A stretch of DNA of 64,000 nt from Heligmosomoides polygyrus polygyrus (GCA_947396885.1 OX377204.1:55539139-55603138), one strand, 5' to 3'. Counted from the first letter of the stretch, positions 21,492-34,019 are shown. A program made the numbers and translations. Notes: generated by a model not told the origin, from the letters alone.

Positions 21492-22240
21492 TTTTTCTCG
21501 TAACAGGCTTAATGTTCCTGTGCCACGCAGTTTTGTTATAGTGGAACAACTTTATTTGGTCTGACGTTTCGACAGCTTCGTCGTTTTCAAAAGCCTGAAA
21601 GAAGTTCGAAACTTAAGACCAGACAGTCATCTCGGCAAAGACGTCCTTCTCCAACTCTATTTCCTACGAGTGTCAAGCGAAATCTTACTTAAGCAAACCG
21701 AACTCACCGTTGTTCCATGAGTGCTGAAGGAATGATCAGCTATGCGATCATCATTGAGCAACTGAGACCTACCAACTGCGGATCCATACTGATATTGAGT
21801 GTACAGATTGCACGGTCTCAGAGCTCGCACAGCAGGATGAACGACAAAAACTCACTGGTGATCAAAATGCACACAATTCGGTTAATTTTCGATCCACAGT
21901 GAGTTTTGCCGTTCATCCCGCTGTGTGAGCTCTGAGACCGCGCAATCTATGCGCTTAACATCAGTAGGGATTCGCAGTGGCTGAGCAATACCTCAGTATT
22001 TCTGGACCAACGGTGAGGTCGGCTTGCTTCACAGAGATTCCGCTTGACAACCGTAGGGAACATTAAAACTGACTGGAGAAGGAGGTGAGTGTCTGGCCTT
22101 AGGTTTCGAACTTCTTTCAGGCGTTTGAAACCCTGAAAACGCCTGAAAGAAGTTCGAAACCGATGAAGCTGTCGAAACGTCTGGCCGAATAAAGTCCTTC
22201 CACTATAACAAACCTGCGTGGCACAAAAGCCTATTCCCAC
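21492..22240. repeat. inverted pair of Penelope-like 3' ends
   Basis: 21492-21864 and 21898-22240 are inverted copies separated by about 33 bp (inner edge CAGTGAGTTTT on both). Each arm contains a GAACTTCTTTCAGGC stretch, then GAAGCTGTCGAAACGTC, AATAAAGT and a CTGCGTGGCACA stretch. The same order of motifs recurs at 60405-60510, downstream of a Penelope-like GIY-YIG fragment, so I read both arms as 3' ends of that retroelement family in head-to-head orientation. There is no coding sequence. Confidence 0.6.
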
Positions 22241-23309
22241 AATATGTCCAGGTTTCATGAAAGCCGAACATGTGGAATCTTTCCCATATTTTTCCTTTTG
22301 CCGATAGGTTTGCTTTCGGATTACCTGATACCCGTTCACCTTTCCAATGTAATAAAAAAACGGACAGAAAATGGAGTAAACAACCACTTCAGAAAATCAA
22401 AGTATGAATCAGAGCAATTCTACTAAGAACTTCCAGAAATAGTAAAGTTGATGTAGCTTTGCAATGTTAACATGTAGAATATACACTGCAGAAACACCCC
22501 AAAATGCATCGTCACAGAAGAAAATTCCAACGGCTATACTGCGTCGTCCAATATCGAGAAGTAGCGCAAGACAAAAGCAGCGAAATCTGCATCGTATTAC
22601 ACGAATTTCCATTACCAATATTTATTTCAAATTTTTGTTTCCATTCATTTTCATTGGAACATTTTTACCACAGACAATACGACCACAATACAAACCGACA
22701 TAATACAAAAAAACTACCTTGAACAATTAAGACTTAAAACACAAATTCACAACTTACCAAACTTCATTATCATTGATAGCGATTTCCTATTATTACCATT
22801 TTCAAAAACGAGGCACTTGGCTTACTAATAAGTTAAGGCGCATCCTAAATTGATGGGGACAAAAAGCAGTGTGTGTATGGTATGAGTTTGGCGACCATGT
22901 ACTGTACGGTTCGCTCTCCTGTGCGGCGGTTACTTCCCGTAGGCTGTTTGGATTACTCACATTTATCAGCTTCAGCAGTATAGCAGCAGAAGTCGAGTGC
23001 GACGGACGGACGGACGGCCGAGCAGTCAAAAGACGTAACGGAAGAACGGAAGAGTCCGTATAACTCTCACTACGACGATTGACTATGAACTGAGGATGCG
23101 GGGTACTTATAGCTTTATTTACACGGCAAAGGGGGCAGTGCTAAAACGTCGCTCCAGAACTACGATGTAGTACAACTTGGTCGGAGTGACCATACGAGAC
23201 ATCGCGAGACAGTGAACAGTATCGATTGCGATAGATGGTACACGTCATAAGGAGGGATGAGGCGAACACAACAGTGTGACATGCAAAAGAAAATATCGAA
23301 CGGCACGGG
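22241..23309. other. unassigned sequence
   Basis: Nothing recognised except a short GACGGACGGACGG run near 23003-23018. Confidence 0.4.
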
Positions 23310-23445
23310 CTGATCGCTCAGAGTGGGACGACAGACTGCCAGAGAAAGGGGTGGAGTGCTGTTGAGAGCCATTCCTCAACTTTTGTCCACCGTGAACTGG
23401 GCGGAGCTGCAACTGGATATCGTGATCCGCGGGGATGACGACAAA
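23310..23445 (+). repeat. dispersed repeat, copy 2
   Basis: Second copy of the repeat at 21257-21395 (CTGATCGCTCAGAGTGGGAC onward). Confidence 0.65.
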
Positions 23446-24417
23446 TCTTGAGCCTATATCGGCCTCACACCTCGCTCCCCATTATCGATCAGGAGAAGCC
23501 ATTTCAGGTGGAAACCACCTGTGTATGATGCGCGGTGGACAGAATACACATTTTGTAAAATATCTATATTGTTCCTCTTTCCTTTGTATTCCACGTAGAA
23601 GGACCGCCCTCGCGGTTTCAATCTCGCCGAGCACCTCTGCTCTGGTCTACTGCTTTTGATTGTAGTACTACGAACGTGAAAATGGTATACAGTGCTTGAA
23701 ACGGGAACATTCGTAGCCACGAAAAATCGACCAGAAATTGTGGTAGCAAAATCGGCCACTTTTTATGCAACGGCCTAATACACTTAAACAGAAATGATGT
23801 TATCAATAAAACAAAAATTACCTGATCTTTACAAGTGCACGTCGAAATCTCCCCTACCGACACAACAATGATAGCTCTTTTTTGAATTTTAGAACAAACT
23901 TAAAGGAACAACCGTAATGGGTGTTTGCTCATAACAAGTGATCTCGCACCGCATGCACCGCACTGCGAGCTCTGAGAATGACCAGAAATGGCCGTGCTGC
24001 CCTCAGTACTCCTAACGTATGACGAGCGGAACTATGATAAATAGTTCCACTTAACAAATTTGAGGCACAGAAACATTATAAACAGTGAAAGCTGAAAAGA
24101 CGTTTTATTGCCAAAAGAACACAAAGCAAACTCAGACGCTGTCTTCACGTTTTTTGGATCAGGCGCAAATGCATTTTTAAGGAAAGTCATAGTTAAGTAT
24201 TCATATCGGAAATTTATCTTGACCCCCTCGACACGGATCCAATTTACTTCAAAGGTTGTTTGTTTTTATATGGAGGGTTTCAGTATGATTTTAATGTGTC
24301 TGCATGTCTTTGAAAAGTGTTCAGTTTGAGTTGAAATTTCAATACAAAACTACATAAAACTAAATAAAACTAAAACTTTTCCGCGGATTTGATTTGCTTG
24401 AAGCAACAGTATGCTTT
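23446..24417. other. unassigned sequence
   Basis: No gene or repeat recognised. GCGAGCTCTGAGAATGACC near 23968 weakly resembles the inner part of the inverted Penelope-like ends at 21.8-21.9 kb. Confidence 0.35.
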
Positions 24418-24540
24418 TTACGAATATTCGAATTTGAATACATTCGAAAAACGCGACTTTTTGAATATTCGAATTTGAATATTCAAAAGACCGATTTTTA
24501 AAGGTATTCGAAGTCGAATTTTCAAAAAATCGTCTTTGTT
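24418..24540. repeat. AT-rich short palindromic repeats
   Basis: Several GAATATTCGAATTTGAATATTC-type units, each self-complementary, follow each other over about 120 bp. This is a satellite-like or secondary-structure-prone tract, and open frames crossing it are not meaningful. Confidence 0.55.
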
Positions 24541-25921
24541 GTTGTCATAGGTTGCAAGGGGTCTCATGGGCAAGAGTAATCGGGATGGAGCTTGTTGCTC
24601 TTCCAGGGACAAGGCGGTATTGTTTGATGTAGGAAGACATAGGGCAATGTCCATGTCTTTCTCATTGATCATGTTCCAGTCACCAATGTTGAGGGAACTT
24701 GACAGACCTGAAGAGAGCTTTCGCTTCGCGAATAGCGGCAGTAGCTCAGTTGCTGCACATGTCGTATGTATCTCCATCGATACGGGTAGTGCGCCTGTGC
24801 TTTTGAATGCATACGAGTATTATGCTGACGCTGCACTAGAGAATAATACTGTTATTTTTAACTCTTGTAATATTCAAACTATTGGCATACTGTGGAAGGC
24901 TCAAGGTAGTTTTATCCGGAATTTTATGCATTGCTGAATACCTTTCCCCAACGTTAGATCTTTCAAGCTTAAACTGCCTCCACCCGTAGAGCGTGCGCAG
25001 AACTTCGATCACATCTCATTTCATAGGATTCCCACTGGCTTGTGCAGCATCCTACTAGGTCAGCTTATTGTGATCAAATCCTCGCTCATCAGGGGCGCGT
25101 TTTTGAAACAGATTGTTCTCAAATTGAAACCCAGAGGCTTCTTGTTGGTAGAGGTGGTAATAATCATGCCGAAGTTTCAACAAAGAATTGATAAGCAAAG
25201 ACATGCCTTTGTCAAAGTCTGCTCTCAACAGCCACAGCTTTCTGAGCGGCACTACTGAATTCCTCGGCTGTTCGTACAGCCTCAAGGCATTGCCGCATTC
25301 CGTCGGAGAGCGGATAGCACTGAATGGGCTGCCCACACGGACCGCTCATCAAGCCTGGAGCAGACGTCGCTGCTCTCCGTCGCAGGGCTGCTCGTCTGCA
25401 GGCGTAGGTCAAGCGAGGGGCAAGCGGACCACCTCCGGACTTCGCTCGCGTGCTCCGTGCCGCCGCTCCACCACACCTCTCCGCCTCGCTCCGGCGACCA
25501 CCGAACTTCGGTCTCGTCCTTCACTTGCCGTTGCTTCCTCTGCTCTGAGGACCACACTGTGCCCTCACCTCGAGCCCTAGCTACCACCTTCCACGTCTCT
25601 CTCGTCGGCACTGAGTGTTCCCTTTTATAGGTGATTTCTCGCGCCAGATTTTCCCGTACTCGCCCGGTCGCGCTCGATCCAGGGCTCCTTGATCTAAGGG
25701 ATCACACCTGCGCCTGATTCTGCCTGGAATCACTGTAGAATTTCATAGCATATACAGAGGGCACACGTGATGCAAGTTGGAGCTGCCTGGTGTTCCAGTC
25801 CAAATCCCGTGCCCAACAGGCTTTGGTGCAGAAGCTCTCAACAGATACGATTGTGAGAGGGCGGTGCGGCTAAATAGAAAGGCAACTTCCTTCAGAGGTT
25901 GCTACGCTCGTGCAGCAGAAT
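24541..25921. other. unassigned; GC-rich patch at 25340-25600
   Basis: Open frames on both strands (for example 24566-24937 plus, 25055-25336 minus, 25188-25580 plus) exist, but none has a recognisable domain. The GC-rich, pyrimidine-biased patch 25340-25600 lacks stops in several frames by composition alone. Confidence 0.35.
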
Positions 25922-25971
25922 GTCTATCTATCATCGATTAAACCCGGAGATTTAATCGATATTAGATAGAC
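25922..25971. repeat. 50-bp near-perfect hairpin
   Basis: GTCTATCTATCATCGATTAA pairs with TTAATCGATATTAGATAGAC around the loop ACCCGGAGAT (about 18 of 20 positions). Function unknown. Confidence 0.6.
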
Positions 25972-27692
25972 ACCATTCGCTCATAATTGATCAGACCGAG
26001 AATGAGAATCGATTGAAGGAATGGCGAGAGGTGAATGCTTCTTGTCTAGTTCAATGGCAGATTATGTGGTGTGCACGAAGACGCCCATACTGGTAAACGC
26101 GCAGACATACATAGCACAGCTTTGGCTGTCAATACTAGAGTCTGAACTTCACCCACTGTTTGCAACATTCATGTCCGCATGTGATTCTTCACCGTTTGAT
26201 GCATCGCTATCTACGTTGAAGCTGTGTTCGCATCCCTTTCGCCTTACGAGATGAACACCGTTTAACACAGCGACCAAGTTGTTAGAACTATTGCACAACA
26301 GCGTATGAGGCAGGTCAAAAAGTGTCCACCGCTTTGCTCAACTTCGAGGAGCAATGCTAACTCCGTCCAGTCGCATGGAGTTTAGCAACTTTGAAAAACT
26401 GCTATAATACGAGCACAAAAAAGCTTCTTTCTTTAAAAATAAATTTATGGTGTGCAAATTCGAATCGGCAGCTCCACCGCCACTCTAATGGACGTCCTGG
26501 ACGGCATTCCAAAGCACACGGACAGTGCAGTAGGTGGGAGTCCTAGGCATCGCGCAGGGGTTGGTGACTTCTCATCGGTTCGTCATTTTTGGTGTTTCCG
26601 ACGACGTCGTGATTGGTGCTCAAAGGATACCTCCCTTGCAAGCGCCTTACCTTGTATACTACGTTGTTTGGGCAGCATGCTACTACGGCACAGGAATTCC
26701 AGCAGGTTGTCCTAGTCGACTTTAGTGCTGCTGATTGTGAAGGATCTTGAGAATGGGCCCTTTTAAGCTGGTGTGCTTTTGGAAGCAGAAAGCGACACGG
26801 CCGGCTTTTCGTTCCGTCTGACCATGAGTAAGCGGTTCTTGACGGTTCACTAAGCTCTCCGGAAGACAAAGTGACCCTGTATGGATGCATGCATGAATAC
26901 CACATAGTTACACAGCGTAAAACACTTTCTTGCCTGCCACCACTTGATAGTTTTTAAAATTAATGAACCAATCATTGAGCTCTCTCTTATCACAGCTTTT
27001 ATTTATTGTAATATAGTTGTTTTCAGCACTGCCTCGAATCTTTCGTTAAACCATCCACAGAAGTGTGAATACATTGGAATTAATTCTAGCGCGTCAACAA
27101 GCGTACGCCACAATGAACTCATCAGTGCTCTTTGAAAAGGTACGTGCCTCAATGCACTGACGAAGCCAAGCTACATTCCAGACAAAGTTCTTGTCACCCC
27201 TTCGTTCGTGTACTGCTGATGTCTACCGCTGATCGACTATGACTAGTAACATCAAGAATAAGAAGGAGTTTAGTTTATCAAGGCCTACAGACAGCCAAAA
27301 CTCTGGCTTCTGTTTATGTAAGGTGGTCGTCTCCAGACTGATTTAACCAGTCCTTTTAAGAAAACGGCGCAGCAAGGACAAATTAATGTAAGTCGAACGA
27401 AACGGCGAGCAGCTGCATCTTCTCCACCAGTGGTAAGTCGAACTACTTCTTGTTTAAACAGACGTCTAATAAAGAATAGGTGAACACATCTGTTGAATCA
27501 GGTCACATAGTCGGCGACTCTGGAGTTTGTCTGCAACATCTGTCTCTCCTACTTTATAATTTCTCCTATAACTCGACTAAGAGTATCAAGCTCCCGCATG
27601 TATGTCTTCTTCTTCTTCAGCGTTTGCCCCGCATCGTAGCGGGGTCCGCTATTCTGGTGTTATGACGCCACCTTTCCCGATCCAGCGCTAGA
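25972..27692. other. unassigned sequence
   Basis: No feature supported. Open frames are short and without motifs. Confidence 0.4.
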
Positions 27693-28674
27693 TCAGGGTA
27701 AACACCAGTAATCTTCATGTCCGCATGTAACAAAGAGGAGTGGATAAAGCGCAGAACCCTGATGTACCCCGACAGAGATGGGAAACTCCATCGAGGTTCT
27801 GGTTGCAGCTAGAACTCTACTCTTTGGAGAAGAGTAGAGGATTCGCACCCACTCTATGAGCTCTTCAGGAACTCCGTGATCTCGCAAGGCGTACCATATC
27901 ACTTCACGCGGTACGCGGTCAAAGGCCTTCTCCAAGTCAAGGAAGGCGATATGCACTGGCCTCTGTTTCTCGCGATGCCTCTCTATCAGGAGGCGAGCGG
28001 CATGTATGGTATCAATGGTGCCACAGCCAGCTACGAAGCCGCACTGATTGCTGGAAAGCTGGACGACGTCACGAATTTGTCCTTCGACAATTCGCTCAAA
28101 GATCTTCATGCTCTGCGAAAGCAAACGAATTGGACGGTAGTTGGAGCAGTCTGCAGGACTGCTCTTCTTCTTCCAAATCGGAATCGTCGTGCTTTGGTGC
28201 CAACACTCAGGCACTTTTTTCTCCGTCACAACCTGATTAAAGAACTTCGCCAACCACTCAGCAGGGTACTAAAACTTCGACTTCCACAGTTCTGCTGCCA
28301 CGTCGCTTTGCCTGGCCCCATCTTCTTCAAAGCCGCTTCAATCTCCTCCACGTTGATCTTCTGGACGGGCCGTGGGTTGGAGCCGTTGAGGGGATGGCTG
28401 GAGGAGGAAATTCTACTGTAGAGATTTCCTCAAAGTAATCGCGCTATCGCTTCAATGCCTTCTTGCGGTCCATAAGAAGATGGCTGTTCTCATCATTGAT
28501 GCCGAAGAACTTCTCGATGTTCTCGATCTGGCGATGGCGATTTTTTGCGAGTCGGTACAGATACCGCACACCATCGCGCGACTCGAGCTTATATAACTCT
28601 ACTAAGAGTATCGAGCTCCCGCATGTATGTATTCCTACTAAATCGCCACTGGGGAATACAGCTTTGCTATCCAC
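27693..28674 (-). pseudogene. LINE reverse transcriptase fragment (second RTE-like family)
   Basis: The minus strand reads YRLAKNRHRQIENIEKFFGI (pre-RT region, near 28510-28560), then broken frames. From 28253 it reads a clean RT fingers-palm stretch: NYRPIRLLSQSMKIFERIVE, then SSNQCGFVAGCGTIDTIHAA, then AFLDLEKAFDRVP with the first catalytic Asp, then GVHQGSALYPLLFV. The sequence is lost right after that motif, before the YADD box. Sequence style differs from RTE copies A and B, so this is another family. A 40-bp stretch (AAGAGTATC.AGCTCCCGCATGTATGT) occurs at both ends (27583 and 28606), suggesting partial duplication. Confidence 0.85.
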
Positions 28675-28849
28675 TTTATAAGGCCAGGCAGGCCATTTTA
28701 GTCATTTTCTTGTGAAAAAAGCGGATCGACAGATCTTCAGTGCTGGACCTTGGCTTCATGTTGGATCACTGCGTATTTGTCACGGATTCTCCCTCTTTAG
28801 GCAGTATTCAGACTCCTGGCAGAGTGATCTCGGCTCGCCTGACACAGGG

Positions 28850-29110
28850 GCACATGGCGCGTCCCCAGTTGCTGGATAGCGGAAGGAATCACGAAGCACT
28901 GCCTGGAGACGCTGTAGGCTTGCAGCGGATGGAATCACGTGTTGCCGTAGTTGGGTCTGGCCTGTTCATTCACAGAGTGCGCTGGTGTGTTCTCGTCGCC
29001 TGTACCGCATCTTCTACGTCGGCCCTGTCTTGCTCTCGGTAGACTGGTGTTGCATGGATAGGCTATTCGAAGCCGCCTCAAAAGTCTCGCCCTCCTTAGT
29101 CCACCTTCCT
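28850..29110 (+). repeat. RTE 5'-untranslated-like relic
   Basis: Blocks such as TCATTCACAGAGTGCG, GTGTTCTCGTCGCCTGT and ATTCGAAGCCGCCTC match the 5' leader of RTE copy B (about 9490-9620) in the same order. It is detached from any endonuclease. Confidence 0.5.
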
Positions 29111-29394
29111 GCCCGAGCCGCTTGTCCGCACGACAGAGCCTGCGCTGTTACGTATTAGTTGCGTTACATGCGCCCCATTCTTCGACTTGTTCACTGGTTG
29201 ACTCGAGGCTGAGAAAGATAGTCTCCATTTCCCAGTAGCAGTGAGTCTTTATGCTGGAAAGGCCCATCGGGATGCCATCTTCGTCGTTCGTCAGATGATG
29301 CAGGACTATCGGGAAAAAATGAATGTCCTGTAAAGGACATGTGCGAAGGATCGAAGGCGGCGATACGAACTCCACACTGGGTAACAAGGCAGGT

Positions 29395-29612
29395 GGACAT
29401 AACAGTGGGGTACACCAAGGTTCGGCTCTTAGTCCGTTCCTTTTCCTGCCAAAACTGACTGTAGAGCGAACCACCATGAGGGAGGCCGCTCAGAATCATC
29501 CTCGAAGCGGATGATATCGCCCTAGTAGCCGGCAGCCAGAAGGAGCTGGAGCAGAATGTTCAGCTGTGGCAGACAGCCCTCCCAAACAATCGCCTGCAAG
29601 GGAAGAAGATGA
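29395..29612 (+). pseudogene. RT palm fragment with intact ADD box
   Basis: SGVHQGSALSPFLFLPKL is followed, after a frame change, by ILEADDIALVAGSQKELEQN and VQLWQTAL. These are RT motifs B and C of the same family as 27693-28674 but on the plus strand. The fragment starts and ends abruptly. The two fragments overlap only at the GVHQGSAL motif, so they could be pieces of one rearranged copy or of two copies. Confidence 0.8.
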
Positions 29613-31196
29613 ATTAGCTATGCTGTGATGCATTGGTTAGCATACTACATACGCATTTCTTTACAGTGCTATTTTGGGTGAGTGTAGCTTATCTTTTCAG
29701 GATATGCAGCAAGACTGAGCAGCTGCATACTTTAAGGTGTGGCGAGGAGTGTGTTGCTTGAGGCGGAGCACTGGAGTTCTGACTTCGCGGCTTTGTATAA
29801 TAGATCGCCTGTTTCAGTGCGCTGTGACTTCACGGCCAATGCTCTATCCTGTTAAGAAGATGTCTCGCCAAGACCACAGGAGTGTCCCTCCATTCCAGGA
29901 GTCTGCTGAGTACTCCAATGCTATGGATGTTGGTTTGGTGCACATTCTCCAAAACGTTGGTTTGAGCGATTTAGTCTTATTTAAGCGATGAAACTCTAGG
30001 CGAAGGATGTGCGGGGTACAGGTACATAACTATAGTCAATTGTTATCCCTTTAGCTACAGCATGGGTCTATAGATTACTGTGAACAAAACGAAAGCAAAA
30101 ATAGGCGCTGTGGTACTGTTAGGGGAGGATGGTGTGGGGAAGGGTCACCTTATAGAATTTCGACAGCGTGGAAAATGAAGCAAACGAGACACACCGCTAA
30201 TAACGAAAAATTGTGTTGCTCGTCCGTGAACAGGAAGATCGGCCAAGGGAAAAGGAACTCTGGTATGTGGGCCAGGTAAGGTATTAACACAGGCTGTACC
30301 ACAACATTGAGTTGCTTTCCACGCCCTACATGGAGCTAAAACGGGAGCGAATTTTTGTTCAAAATGACAAATTAGAGAGCATGAAGATGCACTGTACGTG
30401 GTTGCGCAATATGGATGGGCGGTTTAATCGTTATCCAATTTTCGGAGAGTTTGCCCAGTTCGTTTATTGCTGTTCTCCAATGTTTTTCGGTCCGGCTAAC
30501 GAACACCAAACTAGCTGGCCTTTATGTTTAGAACACGGTGCTGAAGAGCTGTATTTGACTCTATGGAGTCACAGCGGTGATTGTGAACTAGCTAGAGCAT
30601 GGCCCCACTTGGGGGAAGGTGTGACGCCGTGGAAAGGAGGCGTGGTCGTGCATGGCACAAGCCTTACAATAGAATGGTACCAGGTCGCAGTAGCAGTTTG
30701 ATTTGAGACGTACATCACAGGATGGCTAGCTAGAGCATTCGCAACGCCCCCACCCCCTCGAACGCTGATTCCAGATGTGTGTCCCTAACTGCTCAATGCG
30801 TCTGGCAACGGAATGGTCGACCACTTTCAGTATGGTTCCTTAGCCCTCTGCCTGCGCACAGTCTCCAGTTAGAAGACGGCGGAATGGCGGAATGCTGTAT
30901 CAGTGGTGGCGCAGTGGATGGAGGAGCGATGTTGTGGGGTGGAGTGGTTTGTGGTACGACTCTCCTGGGTGCAACATTTTTGCGCTCCCTGAAAAAGAGC
31001 CCCACACTCTAGAAGAGCACTGTCTGTAAAATCGCAGTGAAAAAAGTCTCTATTTTTTACCTAAAGCTTGTGTAGAGAGGTTATTTAAGGTGCTTCTCAC
31101 CTATGTAAGGTGTGTTGCTGAAATTTCTATTTATTGGGTATGCGTGAGTGACCCTTACTCTGCCGTGCCTACCGTAACTTAGCATAATATATTGAA
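29613..31196. other. unassigned sequence
   Basis: No supported gene. The 129-codon frame at 30312-30701 (plus) has no recognisable motif. 31075-31165 is a diverged inverted match of 33245-33345. Confidence 0.4.
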
Positions 31197-31235
31197 ACCA
31201 GACGTTGAGCGGCCTAGGACCGCCAAACGTCTGGT
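31197..31235. repeat. short hairpin
   Basis: ACCAGACGTTGAGCGG pairs with CCGCCAAACGTCTGGT around CCTAGGA, with three mismatches in 16. It sits just inside the left inverted sequence at 31075-31165. Confidence 0.5.
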
Positions 31236-31639
31236 TGCCCCCAAACCTCAAGGATAGAACAACTCAACCTTTTTCCATTCTACTTTAGGCCTTCTTACTT
31301 TTATTAAGTAAAAATCTGTTTCAATATATAGATTAGTGCAGCGGGATATGGCAGGGCCTTCACTACTCCTATGAGGACCATTCATCCTCTATTGCATGTA
31401 TACGATTTGTTCTCCCAAGTGCCCGTTTTCTACGTGGCGAGATACATGTCATAAGAGTCATAATCCGAAGTGCTTAATCTGCAGAAACATAATACTTCCT
31501 CACCCTAGTGATGGGAAAGAAACGGAGTGAGAGTCAAGCACGCACATGTGACACTGAGTCCCGACTCACGTGTCATCACGTTGCCACGACGTCTGTGACA
31601 CTTCTGCAACCGATACACGTGCCATGACCTCTGTGACCC

Positions 31640-32143
31640 GTCTTCTTGAGAAAGCATGCGCACATTAGACGATATTGAGAGAAAATACTGGTCCCACCTT
31701 ATCCCGTAGTGGTCTTACTTCGCTGATCCCCTCTTCAATGGTCCCTCTCCTACTTGTCCCTTTTACTCGGAATCCCTACGCAAGTTGGACGTCTGCGGCA
31801 CTCTTCTAAATTCCTGCGCGCGCTGGACGATGTCTACGACACGCATTCTGAATACCTACGCACATTGGATTGAAGGAAATACTGGTCCCCTTATTCCTCC
31901 TCTTGTGATCTCCCTTTACTGATCTCCTCTTCACTGGTCCCCTCCTAGTGGTCCTCCTTTTTTAGGAATGACCTTTCATTGAGAACATAGCTAGACATCT
32001 ATGTTACAGGCGAAAATACATATACACACAGACAGACAGACACAAGGAGAGCAGCTCAAGTCAAAGATCACTTGGTGGAGGAGAATGAGTAGGTGACGAC
32101 GTGTCGGTTTGGCACTTTGTCTCGATCTGCCAGAATGTCGTGC
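31640..32143 (-). repeat. Helitron-like interior repeats left of the LIM exon
   Basis: Repeated TACTGGTCCCC-type units (the complement of the GGGACCAGTA units inside the Helitron copies) and CTACGCAAGTTGGACG / CTACGCACATTGGA units recur at 31680-31960 and again at 32300-32345. A (CAGA)n run lies at 32028-32043. The tract is diverged, and no element ends are found. Confidence 0.45.
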
Positions 32144-32294
32144 TTAAACCTTTCCGGTTTGTCCATGATGGAAGGTGTGCGACTCGACTCCACCATGTCC
32201 ATAGCCCCTTGGTCCGAACAGGGCGCCGTAGCACCGGTTGCAGTACGGCTTTCCGTCACGCTCTGAATGGCTTCCAGCCGCGAGCGTCTTCTTA
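32144..32294 (-). CDS. isolated terminal exon of a CRIP-like LIM-domain protein
   Basis: From a plausible acceptor (TTTCGAG/T at 32295-32296) the minus strand reads [18 protein letters not shown], then [17 protein letters not shown], then [14 protein letters not shown] and a stop at 32144. This is the second zinc-binding half and C terminus of a cysteine-rich intestinal protein (CRIP)-type LIM domain. The family signature KTL..G.H.E..GKPYC...CY...FGP.G.G.GG.ESHTF is fully kept. LIM domains bind two zinc ions and mediate protein contacts. The first half (CxxC...WH..C) is not found in the next 2 kb upstream on this strand. The exon is embedded in Helitron-like repeats on both sides, so it may be a captured or duplicated exon and not part of a live gene. 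Confidence 0.72.
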
Positions 32295-34019
32295 CTCGAA
32301 ATCACTACGCAAGTTGAACGTTCTGAATACGTACGCACGTTGGACGATGTCTGTGGCACGTCTGCTGGTTGCCGGCGCTTTGCACTTGATCCTCATCCAA
32401 AGCCTGGCGCGTTGCCCGCTGAATATATGGTATACTTGAACGATCCGCCGCCAAGGTTATCAATTCGCCAGCAATCGCCATGCTTAAGCCCAAAGGAAGC
32501 CCATCTGGCATACGCCGCACTGTCGTAGACATCTTTGGCTTCAGTCCATCTCCCTGTAACGGACACGTGACATTGGCCGATTACATATAGTAGGATTTTG
32601 ACAAAGAAGCTCATAGAAGTGGCCAGTGCTTTCAACAACAACCTCCTTAAGCGAAAAATTTTGAAGACGGAATGAGTCGAACTGTACTCATACTTGAGAG
32701 TGGGGCGAAATTGCCTCATCCACCTAAGGAAGGTCAGCTGGCACTGCCAAGCCAAGCAAGACAAAATTGCAAAATTCACCGTCTTCTTCGACGCTTCCAC
32801 TTCATCGAGGCGAAAGGACCTACGCTACTGACTACAGTTTTATCATCGCCTTCCTCCACTGACCATGCAGAATCCTCCTTTTCTGGTTCCACGCTGGTAC
32901 CTTCGTCGCCTACCTCTGTGCTCTTATATTCTGCAGCTCGTAGATGAACGAGAAACTGTGGGCCCCTTGTAGGGATGCGTGGATACTGCAAGAGACAAGC
33001 TTCGAAAGGCACGCTAAGACAACCGCTGGTGAGAACTGTTTGGAAGGAATATAGATAGAAAAATTGCACTTAAGACATGGCTGAAAAATGATTCGCCTAA
33101 GGGTTGCCCTTTTAAGCACTGATCTCCCGATCAGTGAGGTCATGGCATCAGTTTCGTCGAAACTTCGCCCAGAAAGGCTATTCAAAGCGCTGATCATTTC
33201 CATGGGCCTTGTTTTCAAATTATCGATCGAATACTGAAGGTATGGGTGAGTAAAGACCACTCACCCACGCTCACACACACCGCCGTAATAGAAATTTAAA
33301 AAACATGCCTTACATACGTATCAGAGCCTTAAATAATCTAACTAGGCGAAGATCGGGAAGAAACATTTTTCACCTCTGGAGTCGTGAGAACACTGTAATA
33401 CCTATGAATCAGGTTTCCTTTCTGTAGAACTTTTCATTTCGATTTTACATAATGCTAGGGGCTGATTGTGGCGGTTTTTCTTAGGGTTTGCAGAAACACC
33501 GCATCACAGCAGAGTCAAACTACAAGTAGCTCCGTCTCACCACTCCACCCCCATGCAATGCGTCACCACTGCTCGCCCACTAGCCTTGGTTCCTGCCCAT
33601 TTGAGCTCGCACTCTTAGAACAGGAGGTCCACAACTCCGCGCCCAGATGCGTTTAGCAGACGTGGAGCACATAATTGGATTCAACGTTCGAAGCCACATC
33701 CCGCTATATAAACCACATCTTAATTGCCACTGTGGCGATGGTGGCGATGTCCGTTCCTCCACGTTGTGCCACTGGAAACTGCTTGCTTTTGCAAGCCGAG
33801 CCAATCACGGACAATCGAATGCAGGCGACAGGCCCTAGTGACAGGCCGGCCTACGAACATTCTATGTCACATCATATGGTTGATGACGTTACAGAGTTCT
33901 CGAGACAATGCTACGGCGTCCGCGGGCGTCGACGCGCACTCGCAGAGCCCGGCGAGTGTGAAAAGTATGCGAGGGTCCCTGATGCGAGGACGTCATCGGG
34001 GGCAACTGAGCTAGTCCGA
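32295..34019. other. unassigned, with right partner of a weak inverted repeat
   Basis: 33245-33345 (TAGAAATTTAAAAAACATGCC, CTTAAATAATC) is the diverged inverse of 31075-31165. No other gene or repeat is supported. The frames at 32393-32800 and 32776-33069 (minus) show no LIM first half or other domain. Confidence 0.4.

Noticed and set aside
25188..25612. Long frames on both strands in a GC-rich patch
   Set aside because: Several frames are open at once because of base composition. No domain, no splice signals.
29323..29514. Separate small gene
   Set aside because: It contains the RT motif GVHQGSALSPF and continues into ADDIALVA after a frame change, so it is a LINE fragment.
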